A stretch of 64,000 nt of DNA, taken from contig JAYQNH010000002.1 in assembly GCA_038144195.1 (NCBI GenBank), positions 558,001-622,000 of the forward strand. Reading direction: 5' to 3'. The position numbers and the translations under genes are program-made. Every line of letters starts with the position of its first letter. The first letter of the stretch is position 1. Below are positions 28,266-35,261 of the stretch, piece after piece. Under the pieces are notes generated by a model. That model searched no databases, was not told the DNA's origin, and worked only from the letters and a program-made list of their open reading frames with translations. The stretch comes from VMDJ01 sp038144195 (lineage in GTDB: Bacteria > Pseudomonadota > Gammaproteobacteria > Chromatiales > Chromatiaceae).

Positions 28266-29146
28266 TAGACGCCTACCAATTGTTTTTTATTATCAAGGGC
28301 ATTCAAAAAAAACTTTACAGCTCCCTGCGTATAGGATGGCAAACAGGCCAATCCTCTTTCTATTACTCTGCAATACCATTGATAACGCTGATTAAGAATA
28401 CTGACAGCTTCCTCGTCTGAACTGACAAACTCACGTATTACCCAGTAACCATTTAATTGAGCGTCCTTATCAATTTCTCTATCTTCGAAATCATCAATAA
28501 GTTGGTATGCAATACCAAAGGCAGAAGCAACACCCTTCATGCAAGAGAAATGTTGTTGTTTTTCATTTTTCACCATCATGACAAGCTCAATTGGCAGTGC
28601 CAAAAGTGGCCCGCTTTTATGACTAGTAGCTCGCTCATACATATCTAAGTTAGTTTCAAGTGATTCACTTAGTTGACAATCTAAGGACTGACCAGCAGCC
28701 GAACGACTAATAGCTAAATGTAAACAGCAAATCATTTTGGATAAATTAGGCATATCTTCTGATTCGATATTGCCTAACTCAGCAAACGCGCTAGCGATCA
28801 ACTCATCGCCTAAACAAATTGCCGATGACGATCCATAAAGAGACCATACCGATTCACCATTACGTCTCTTTTCATCCTTATCCATAACATCATCGTGAAG
28901 TAGAGATGCTTGGTGTAATAATTCGCATGCAGTTGCTATAGATAATTTTGTGTTTTCTCTTAGCCCAGCCTCATTTGCACACTGCAAAGCGATTCTTGCT
29001 CTTGTGCGACTTCCACCTGATGCCAAGTGGTATATCAGCGCTTCACTTAGAGATAACTCTGTTGCTAAAGGGCCAGCGCCATAACTGCCAAGACTAATCT
29101 CTACAAGTCCGAGATCGTCATCAATCTGTAGTTTTTCTTGTTTCAT
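28265..29146 (-). CDS. crtE: Geranylgeranyl diphosphate synthase
   Basis: A 293-residue polyprenyl synthase that extends prenyl diphosphates to C20. The first Asp-rich motif is LLHDDVMDKD at about residue 85, with R-R just after it (KDEKRRNGE), and the second is YQLIDDFEDREID at about 208-220. It starts 50 bases after the proteorhodopsin stop with an AGAGG site upstream. A strong inverted repeat lies in that gap. Intact. Confidence 0.95.
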   Translation of the reverse strand: MKQEKLQIDDDLGLVEISLGSYGAGPLATELSLSEALIYHLASGGSRTRARIALQCANEAGLRENTKLSIATACELLHQASLLHDDVMDKDEKRRNGESVWSLYGSSSAICLGDELIASAFAELGNIESEDMPNLSKMICCLHLAISRSAAGQSLDCQLSESLETNLDMYERATSHKSGPLLALPIELVMMVKNEKQQHFSCMKGVASAFGIAYQLIDDFEDREIDKDAQLNGYWVIREFVSSDEEAVSILNQRYQWYCRVIERGLACLPSYTQGAVKFFLNALDNKKQLVGV

Positions 29147-29169
29147 TACAGACCTCTTAAATAGGAAAT

Positions 29170-29187
29170 GAGCTCATCCATGAGCTC
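29170..29187 (-). promoter_or_regulatory. Intercistronic hairpin between proteorhodopsin and crtE
   Basis: A perfect inverted repeat, GAGCTCAT (29170-29177) with ATGAGCTC (29180-29187), forming a 7-bp stem with a four-base loop. It lies between the rhodopsin stop and the crtE start and has no T-run. It could protect the 3' end of a rhodopsin-only mRNA so that opsin is made in excess over the pigment enzymes. Confidence 0.55.
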
Positions 29188-29196
29188 GAAGTTTAA

Positions 29197-29994
29197 TTAA
29201 GCAGGCTGCTCATCCTTGCTGCTTGCTGTTGCTGCGTACCAAATCAACAGACCAAATGCGATCTTGTTAACAACGTCAGCTAGGTTGTAAACAATATTGA
29301 GGGCTTCGCTTGCCGCTTGTGTGGTTGCACCACCATCATCAACGTATACGAAGTAACCCAACACATAACCCAATGGGTAGATAGCCCAACCAATCGTTAC
29401 AATCCAACGCATTGTTGAGTAGGCACTTTGTACGGCCGGCGATGCTTTATCAGCCGCCATCTTGCCTGCCTCACCTGCAAAGATTTCGTAGAGGATGTAG
29501 AACCAACCCAACATGCCAATAACAAATCCGAGTGTTACGTCCATATAGCCTGCTTCGCCCATGAAACCAGGAACCAACATGACCAATGTACCGATGAGTA
29601 AGCGCCAGAAAATACCGCCAGATGGGGTACCGATCGCACGTAAAATCAAGAAGAACTCGATCATCAGTAACGGTACGGTGAGTAACCAGTCAATGTATCG
29701 ATACACTGTTGGGGTTTCACCAGTCGCAATCCAAACGTCTCGCATATAGAAATAGTGGACAGCAGCTATAAACGTCACAAGCGCAGATACAACAAGAGAC
29801 GTTTTCCACTTACCGCTTACCGACTGGGTTTCCCATAAAAAGAAAACCGTTGATGCCATAAGAGCCATCGAGATAAGCCAAAACGAAATACCAACGAAGT
29901 CATCTGACTGCAAATTCGCAGCTGCTGACGCCGTTGATGACAATGTCGCTAGCATGCCTACCGGCACTAGCTTCTTTAGCCATTTCAGGGTCAT
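29197..29994 (-). CDS. Proteorhodopsin, green-tuned light-driven proton pump
   Basis: A 265-residue seven-helix opsin with an N-terminal signal sequence (MTLKWLKKLVPVGMLATLSS). The counter-ion and pump motif is D102-T106-E113 (RYIDWLLTVPLLMIEF), matching D97-T101-E108 of green proteorhodopsin, with the histidine equivalent to H75 at H80 and the retinal lysine at K244 (YNLADVVNKIAFG). Position 105 of the reference is leucine (L110 here), which predicts green absorption. The ATG at 29994 is preceded by GGAGG seven bases away; the frame stays open further upstream through the leader but has no better start. It is first in the operon and has about 50% GC, unlike the AT-rich crt genes after it. 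Confidence 0.98.
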   Translation of the reverse strand: MTLKWLKKLVPVGMLATLSSTASAAANLQSDDFVGISFWLISMALMASTVFFLWETQSVSGKWKTSLVVSALVTFIAAVHYFYMRDVWIATGETPTVYRYIDWLLTVPLLMIEFFLILRAIGTPSGGIFWRLLIGTLVMLVPGFMGEAGYMDVTLGFVIGMLGWFYILYEIFAGEAGKMAADKASPAVQSAYSTMRWIVTIGWAIYPLGYVLGYFVYVDDGGATTQAASEALNIVYNLADVVNKIAFGLLIWYAATASSKDEQPA

Positions 29995-30128
29995 AATTAA
30001 TCCTCCAAGGATGTTGTTATTCATGAACAAACTGGGATCGCCAACACCTGTCTCTAAAAGCTGCGGAACTTTCTGATTCAAACGAAGGCGATTCCAGCTC
30101 CTAGGAGTTAAATACAAATTCGTGTATT
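29995..30128 (-). promoter_or_regulatory. Structured 5' leader of the proteorhodopsin mRNA
   Basis: In the minus-strand transcript several hairpins are visible. AATACA pairs with TGTATT (within 30110-30127). CTCCTAGGAG (30098-30107) is a self-complementary decamer whose CUCC could mask the GGAGG ribosome site. An 11-bp arm pair joins 30087-30097 (CTGGAATCGCC in the RNA) and 30032-30042 (GGCGATCCCAG) with one mismatch and a 44-base internal domain. I do not recognise a known riboswitch class. Confidence 0.45.
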
Positions 30129-30402
30129 TTTTGTCTAATATTCGATTTATTTTCCTGAACAAAGCTATAGATTTGTCCGCATATAGTCATAAAATAAATC
30201 TAATTTAGTATCTATTGATATATTTTGAACGGGTTTCTATCGTGCTTTAAGCCCTTACAAAACCTAATTTCTACAAAAAATGAGTTCACCTTTTTTAAAA
30301 TCTTTAATCTTTTTGAGAAATATTGACTAGGTCATAGCAATGTCTAAATAAAAACTAAGATTTCTCTCAAATCTTGAATCTGATGGATATTTAAAAATTT
30401 AC
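30129..30402. other. AT-rich intergenic region upstream of proteorhodopsin
   Basis: About 270 bases with roughly 30% G+C and no gene. It holds the candidate rhodopsin promoter and a TGAC-TAG-GTCA inverted repeat near 30324-30334. On the plus strand, TTGACT there with TAAATA about 16 bases later resembles a promoter. Nothing else is recognised. Confidence 0.5.
30135..30162 (-). promoter_or_regulatory. Candidate proteorhodopsin promoter
   Basis: Minus-strand TTGTTC (30157-30162) and TATTAG (30135-30140) with a 16-base spacer, giving a start near 30128 and a leader of about 134 bases. The match is moderate and the surrounding DNA is very AT-rich, so other starts are possible. Confidence 0.35.
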
Positions 30403-30433
30403 AGCTAAAAAAAATCCCCGATTTCTCGGGGAT
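30403..30433 (-). terminator. Intrinsic terminator upstream of proteorhodopsin
   Basis: ATCCCCGA (30414-30421) pairs with TCGGGGAT (30426-30433) around a four-base loop, followed on the minus strand by TTTTTTTT. It insulates the cassette from upstream minus-strand transcription or ends a small RNA. Confidence 0.75.
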
Positions 30434-30495
30434 AAACCTTCAAGGTAGAACCTAGGAGCCTGTTATCGGGAGACAGTCATTCATAAAACCTTTGA
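30403..30495 (-). ncRNA. Candidate small RNA ending in a strong terminator
   Basis: A minus-strand terminator (stem 30414-30421 with 30426-30433, then eight T residues) ends a transcript whose upstream DNA contains no coding sequence before the divergent EamA gene. A small RNA of roughly 90 bases would fit. A self-complementary ACCTTGAAGGT lies just ahead of the terminator stem. Only a weak -35-like TTGAAC (30522-30527) with a TTATCT 19 bases later is seen, so the start is uncertain. Confidence 0.3.
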
Positions 30496-30643
30496 GAGAT
30501 AAGTTTAACTGTAGCTGTTTTGTTCAATTAATGAATAGCTACTTGCGGTGATCTGTCTATGTCATCAAAAAAAGATAGCCAACAATGTTTTATCCGCACA
30601 TCGCACAGCCTATATTGTGGCGAAATCTAGCCAGAATTCATTA

Positions 30644-31528
30644 ATGCCACGCACGCTCCATCCTCGCCTGATCGCCCTTGTGCCCCTGCTATTTGTGCTG
30701 TTGTGGAGCACCGGCTTTATTGGCGCCAAATACGCCCTGCCGTATATCGAGCCCTTTAATGTACTGTTCTATCGCATGTTGCTCAATCTAGCTGCTTTCG
30801 CGCTCCTGATTCGCCTGTTCAGCGCCAAACCACTCACCCTGTCTCAGAAAGGATACCAGCTAGTCGTCGGCCTTTTGATTCATGCGGGCTATCTCGGCGG
30901 GGTCTTTGCCGCGATCAAACTCGACATGCCCGCCGGCCTAACAGCACTCATCGTGGGGCTGCAACCCCTACTGACCGCCCTGATCACTTGGGGGAGCGGA
31001 AAAGAGCAATTACGCAGCCTCCAGTGGCTTGGTCTTGTGCTCGGCATTGCGGGCATCACCATTGTGTTAGATGGCAACGGTCGACTTGGCTTTAGCACCA
31101 TCGACCCTTGGGCACTGCTTGCGGTGTTCGTTGCTTTGTTCGCCATCTCACTTGGCACCCTCTATCAAAAACACTTTGGCGCCGGCACCGATCTACTCAG
31201 CGGCTCTTTCTATCAATATCTGGCGACTGCGATAGTCATGGGCTTGCTGACCTGGCAATTCGAAACCGGTGAGGTCGATTGGCAGCTACCGTTAATCTTG
31301 TCGCTAGCTTGGTTGGTGCTTGGTTTATCTGTGAGCGCCATCTTGTTGCTGCTATTCATGATTCGTGAAGGCGAATCATCGAAAGTGGCTAGCTACTTTT
31401 ATCTCGTGCCACCCACCACAGCTCTCGAAGCTTGGCTGTTATTTGATGAGCAATTCACACTGGAAGCGCTATTAGGTGTTGGTATTACAGTGCTGGGTGT
31501 TTATCTAGTACTTAAACGCAAAAGCTAG
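30644..31528 (+). CDS. EamA/DMT superfamily transporter
   Basis: A 294-residue membrane protein with ten predicted helices in two EamA repeats, each containing the family pattern (LLWSTGFIGAKYALPYIEP near the start; the second repeat after about residue 150, GTLYQKHFG). It ends LGVYLVLKRKS. Family members export amino acids, metabolites or sugars; the substrate cannot be told. The ATG at 30644 is chosen because the preceding 32 codons do not look like membrane-protein sequence. It is divergent from the rhodopsin cassette and its GC content returns to about 55%. Confidence 0.88.
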   Translation: MPRTLHPRLIALVPLLFVLLWSTGFIGAKYALPYIEPFNVLFYRMLLNLAAFALLIRLFSAKPLTLSQKGYQLVVGLLIHAGYLGGVFAAIKLDMPAGLTALIVGLQPLLTALITWGSGKEQLRSLQWLGLVLGIAGITIVLDGNGRLGFSTIDPWALLAVFVALFAISLGTLYQKHFGAGTDLLSGSFYQYLATAIVMGLLTWQFETGEVDWQLPLILSLAWLVLGLSVSAILLLLFMIREGESSKVASYFYLVPPTTALEAWLLFDEQFTLEALLGVGITVLGVYLVLKRKS

Positions 31529-31569
31529 TTGCTTCATAATGGCTATTCATTCTTAACGAAAAAATCTCA

Positions 31570-32355
31570 GTGTCTCATCGCGCCAAAAAACGCTTCGGCC
31601 AAAACTTTTTACATGACGCGAGCGTTATCCAGCGCATCGTTGATGTGATTGATCCACAAGCTGGCGATCACATGGTCGAAATTGGTCCCGGCCAAGCTGC
31701 GTTAACGATCCCATTATTGCGTCTTGTCGGCGAAATGGATGCGATTGAGGTCGATCGCGATTTGATTCCTATCGTTGAACGAACCTGCTCTCCGGTAGGC
31801 AAAGTTAATCTCACTAATGCGGACGCACTGAAGTTTGATTTCGGTACGCTGCGTCATGATGAACGTCCTCTGCGTTTAGTTGGCAATCTACCCTATAACA
31901 TCTCAACACCGATTCTATTTCACGTACTTGAATCACGCGCTGCGATTAAAGACATGCACTTTATGTTGCAGAAAGAAGTTGTTGATCGGATGGCTGCTGG
32001 CCCAGGTTCTAAAACCTACGGTCGCTTATCCGTGATGCTTCAAGCGTATTGTGATGTGACTCATCTATTTGATATTGGTCCGGGTGCTTTTGATCCGCCC
32101 CCAAAAGTCGACTCAAGTATTGTTCGATTAGTCCCTAAGCCAGATGATCAAATCGTGATCACGCATCACGCAGCTTTTGCCAAGATTGTTAAACAGTGTT
32201 TTGAGCAGCGTCGTAAAACACTGCGAAACAACCTGAAAGGAATTTTAGAAGGTGACGCGATTGAAGCTTTAGGTATTAACCCATCTTCTCGAGCTGAAAC
32301 ATTATCTGTGGAAGATTTCCAAACCCTTGCGGAAGCCGCGGGTATTACTGAGTAA
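31570..32355 (+). CDS. rsmA: 16S rRNA (adenine1518-N6/adenine1519-N6)-dimethyltransferase
   Basis: A 261-residue KsgA-type enzyme that dimethylates two adjacent adenosines in helix 45 of 16S rRNA. Motifs are KKRFGQNFLHD, VEIGPGQAALT (SAM binding), LVGNLPYNISTPILFH (catalytic N-L-P-Y) and VMLQAYCDV. The start is a GTG at 31570. It lies 41 bases after the EamA gene, away from its usual partners pdxA and surA, and its end overlaps the convergent DUF2927 gene by 11 bases. Intact. Confidence 0.96.
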   Translation: MSHRAKKRFGQNFLHDASVIQRIVDVIDPQAGDHMVEIGPGQAALTIPLLRLVGEMDAIEVDRDLIPIVERTCSPVGKVNLTNADALKFDFGTLRHDERPLRLVGNLPYNISTPILFHVLESRAAIKDMHFMLQKEVVDRMAAGPGSKTYGRLSVMLQAYCDVTHLFDIGPGAFDPPPKVDSSIVRLVPKPDDQIVITHHAAFAKIVKQCFEQRRKTLRNNLKGILEGDAIEALGINPSSRAETLSVEDFQTLAEAAGITE

Positions 32356-33169
32356 CTAACTCACTCGATTCATTCAGTAAGGCATACAAGCGGCCACGTT
32401 GAATCGATTTTTGCGCCTGAGCAATGGTGCCATTTCTTTCCCAAACACGTAAACGTTCACGCAAGATAGGCATCGCTTTCTGCATCGTCATACCTGCGTG
32501 CACTTCAGGAAGATAGAGCAATCGCAGTAGAACGTAATCCAAGCCGGTTAAAAACTCATCTGAGGTGCGATCACTGAACACGGTTGGATAAGCGAAATGT
32601 GAATCATTAATCAAACCCAGCATCTGTGATAACTCTTCTACGATGCAAGGGACAAAGCGACCTTTAGATTGTGCGCGTTCAACAGGGATAACAACGGTAC
32701 CACCGATAATCTCTGACCATCGATTGAATCGAATGCTGCCCATGCAAACAGCGTCATCCATATAGTTCAAACGCTCAGGCGAAAGCTCATGTGCAACCGT
32801 AGGATAAAGATCTTCATTACCTGAAAAGAAAATCTTCACGTTGGCTTGTTCTTTATTTGGTACAAAGTGCACCGGCAGATTGGTGATCTCACTGAGATGA
32901 TGAAAATGCATCGCAATCAACCAGCGTTGTTCTTCTTCATCACCCGATGTGCTGTTAACCCAAACACGCAATGGCTGATGCCATTTACGAATCAATGGAC
33001 GAACTTGCTCGTACTCGCCACGCATAGCGATATCTAGGAAGGCATGTTCGATGTATTTAGGATTTTGCCAATGCGGCAGCTTCTTCTGAGTCGCAGCAAA
33101 AACACTCGCAGTCAGCAAACATGCCAATAGCAGTATCAGTGTTCGGTGATGCCAGCGAGGTGACTTCAT
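32345..33169 (-). CDS. DUF2927 domain secreted protein
   Basis: A 274-residue protein with a signal peptide (hydrophobic LILLLACLLTASVFA, cleavage after VFA). The DUF2927 core includes VWVNST, a long central region with VKIFFSGNEDLYPTV, and the conserved PCIVEELSQMLGLINDS at about 180-196, which resembles a degenerate metalloprotease helix (E-E-L-x-Q) but lacks the full H-E-x-x-H. It ends in an Arg/Gln-rich helix. Function is unknown; a periplasmic or surface location is likely. It is transcribed alone, divergent from an MFS gene. Confidence 0.8.
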   Translation of the reverse strand: MKSPRWHHRTLILLLACLLTASVFAATQKKLPHWQNPKYIEHAFLDIAMRGEYEQVRPLIRKWHQPLRVWVNSTSGDEEEQRWLIAMHFHHLSEITNLPVHFVPNKEQANVKIFFSGNEDLYPTVAHELSPERLNYMDDAVCMGSIRFNRWSEIIGGTVVIPVERAQSKGRFVPCIVEELSQMLGLINDSHFAYPTVFSDRTSDEFLTGLDYVLLRLLYLPEVHAGMTMQKAMPILRERLRVWERNGTIAQAQKSIQRGRLYALLNESSELVTQ

Positions 33170-33355
33170 AATTGATTAGGGACTCAGTTATGACATTAGG
33201 TTGATATCGAATGTATCGACCACAATCTGTTTATTCAACAAACAGTTGCATATCAATAAATACTAATAATCTGGTATACCTGTAGCTTGTTTATTTTCTT
33301 GACGCTCATTCGCCTTTCGCTGTTAATGACCTTTCAATTTTGAGTCTTCTTCATC

Positions 33356-34568
33356 ATGAATAACGCGCTGAACCAAAAGGCTTTTTGGATCCTGACTGCT
33401 GGCTCGCTCATGCTTGCGATCACTTTGGGTATACGTCATGCCTTTGGTGTCTTCCTGGTACCTATGTCGATCGATAATGGCTGGGGTCGCGAAACCTTTG
33501 GGTTTGCCATTGCGCTACAAAATTTAATCTGGGGCTTATCTCAACCCATTGTTGGTCACTATGCTGACAAATTAGGTGCCAAGCCAGTCATGTTGATGGG
33601 GGGCTTACTGTATGCCCTCGGCCTACTGGGTATGGCGACGGGTCATTCCTCTACGATGCTCATAATCTCTTCCGGCTTGTTGATTGGTATTGGATTAGCC
33701 GGCACCACTGTCCCTGTAATTTTTGGCGCGATAAGCCGAGTGGTACCTGCAGAAAAACGTTCTTTCGCGCTTGGCGTGTCGATGTCAGTGGGCTCTTTAG
33801 GTCAATTTGTTTTGTTGCCATTGTCTTTTGTGCTTCTCGATTATCAAGGCTGGAGCTATAGCTTAATGATCCTTTGTGCGTTGAGCTTATTCATCTTGCC
33901 TCTATCGTTCATTTTTAGCGCATCAAAAAACAATGTATCCAACCCAACGAATGTCACCAACTCAACTCGCTTTGTTTTAAAAAGCGCCCTGAACTCTCGC
34001 GCCTTTCAATTACTTTGCTTAGGATTTTTTGTCTGTGGCTTTCACGTGTTGTTTATCGCGACACATTTACCCGGCTACTTAACAAGTCATGGCTTAAGCG
34101 CTATGTCGGGCTCGATTGCTTTAGCATTGATCGGACTGTTCAATATCTTTGGTTCATACTTCGCCGGCGTCCTTGGTGGCTCGTTATGCCAAACCTAAGC
34201 TACTTTCTGCGATCTACTTTAGCCGAATGATTGCGATCGTCTTTTTACTTGTCATGCCTTTATCGGAAATCACCGTCTATCTCTTCGCCGCCATGATGGG
34301 GCTTCTGTGGTTAAGTACCGTTCCATTAACCAATGGCATAGTGGCTTCACTCTTTGGTGTCGAACACATGGCGATGCTCGGTGGAATTGTTTTCTTGTCA
34401 CATCAAGTGGGCGCTTTTTTAGGTGGTTGGCTTGGTGGATCAATCTACGACCTAAATGGTTCTTATGATCTCGCTTGGTTCATTGCGATTGGATTAGCTT
34501 TATTTGCTGCTGCAGTGAACTTACCGATCAAAGAAGAAGCACATCAATGTAATGAGCATGATGGATAA
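33356..34568 (+). CDS. MFS transporter, frameshifted
   Basis: A 12-helix major facilitator of about 403 residues once one extra base near 34187 is removed; the junction reads VLGGS then YAKPKLLSAIYFSRM. The N-terminal half has RHAFGVFLVPMSIDNGW and the MFS loop motif GHYADKLGAKPVMLMGG. The C-terminal half has GIVFLSHQVGAFLGGWLGG, a pattern common in monocarboxylate-type and YbfB-like carriers. The substrate is unknown. A small ORF overlaps its end. Confidence 0.88.
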
Positions 34569-34698
34569 GCCCACGCCTCGATGGATAGCGCTTAGCCTGG
34601 TGTTATTGGGAGCCGCACTCGCTGCGGGCGCTTTTGTGCTCTATCAATATTACGCCGGCAGTTTATTTGTCTCTTCTACGTTGACCTCCTGCGCATAA
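34558..34698 (+). CDS. Small single-helix membrane protein overlapping the MFS gene
   Basis: A 46-residue frame starting inside the last codons of the MFS gene (ATG at 34558, or the next ATG at 34561) and ending just before the terminator at 34711. It has a short basic start (MMDKPTPRW), a single strong hydrophobic helix (IALSLVLLGAALAAGAFVLY) and a short polar tail ending in cysteine. No Shine-Dalgarno is obvious, but re-initiation from the MFS stop is possible. I do not recognise the family. Confidence 0.45.
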   Translation: MMDKPTPRWIALSLVLLGAALAAGAFVLYQYYAGSLFVSSTLTSCA

Positions 34699-34710
34699 CT
34701 CACTCGCATA

Positions 34711-34740
34711 AAAAAAGCCCGGCTTAGCCGGGCTTCTTCT
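34711..34740. terminator. Bidirectional terminator between small ORF and ssb
   Basis: AAGCCCGGC (34715-34723) pairs with GCCGGGCTT (34727-34735) around a TTA loop. There are six A residues on one side (a U-run for ssb on the minus strand) and a T-rich stretch on the other. Confidence 0.85.
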
Positions 34741-34753
34741 CGATATCGTTTTA

Positions 34754-35209
34754 TTAGAACGGAATATCTTCGTCGGTATAACCGTTATCCATAGATGCTG
34801 GTGCAGGCGCTGATTGCGAGCCGTCTTTCGATTGGCCACCACCAAATTCTGCACTACCACCACTACGACCACCGCCGCCTAACATCTGCATGTTGTCCGC
34901 AACGATCTCAGTGGTGTAACGGTCTTGACCTTGTTGGTCTTGCCACTTACGCGTTTGCAAACGGCCTTCAAGATAAACCTGTGAACCTTTCTTTAGGTAC
35001 TCGCCTGCAATCTCAGCTAAGCGGCGAAAAAATACCACGCGGTGCCACTCGGTACGCTCTTGCATTTCACCCGAGTTTTTATCTTTCCATGACTCAGAGG
35101 TAGCAACCGTGATGTTGCACACAGCATTGCCATTCGGCATGTATTTAACCTCTGGGTCTTGCCCCAAGTTACCTACCAAAATGACTTTGTTGATACCGCG
35201 ACTCGCCAT
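34754..35209 (-). CDS. ssb: Single-stranded DNA-binding protein
   Basis: A 151-residue SSB with an N-terminal OB fold (MASRGINKVILVGNLGQDPE, then ESWKDKNSGEMQERTEWHRV and VYLEGRLQTRKW), a glycine- and serine-rich linker and the protein-interaction tail DEDIPF. The start at 35209 is the canonical one, with GGGGAG upstream; the frame extends further into non-SSB sequence. Neighbours are the MFS gene and uvrA, an order shared with pseudomonads. A terminator follows. Confidence 0.97.
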   Translation of the reverse strand: MASRGINKVILVGNLGQDPEVKYMPNGNAVCNITVATSESWKDKNSGEMQERTEWHRVVFFRRLAEIAGEYLKKGSQVYLEGRLQTRKWQDQQGQDRYTTEIVADNMQMLGGGGRSGGSAEFGGGQSKDGSQSAPAPASMDNGYTDEDIPF

Positions 35210-35261
35210 GTGTTCTCCCCAGATTGACGCTAAAAACGTCGATAAATTTGTTCTACGCAGT

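Noticed and set aside
30323..30350. Plus-strand promoter TTGACT-N16-TAAATA upstream of EamA
   Set aside because: It lies about 300 bases ahead of EamA with a terminator-like hairpin between; DNA this AT-rich gives such matches by chance.
33225..33300. CTGTTT/AAACAG repeat and CTGGTATACCTG near the start of the MFS gene as an SOS box
   Set aside because: Neither has the 16-base LexA half-site spacing; probably ordinary AT-rich promoter DNA.
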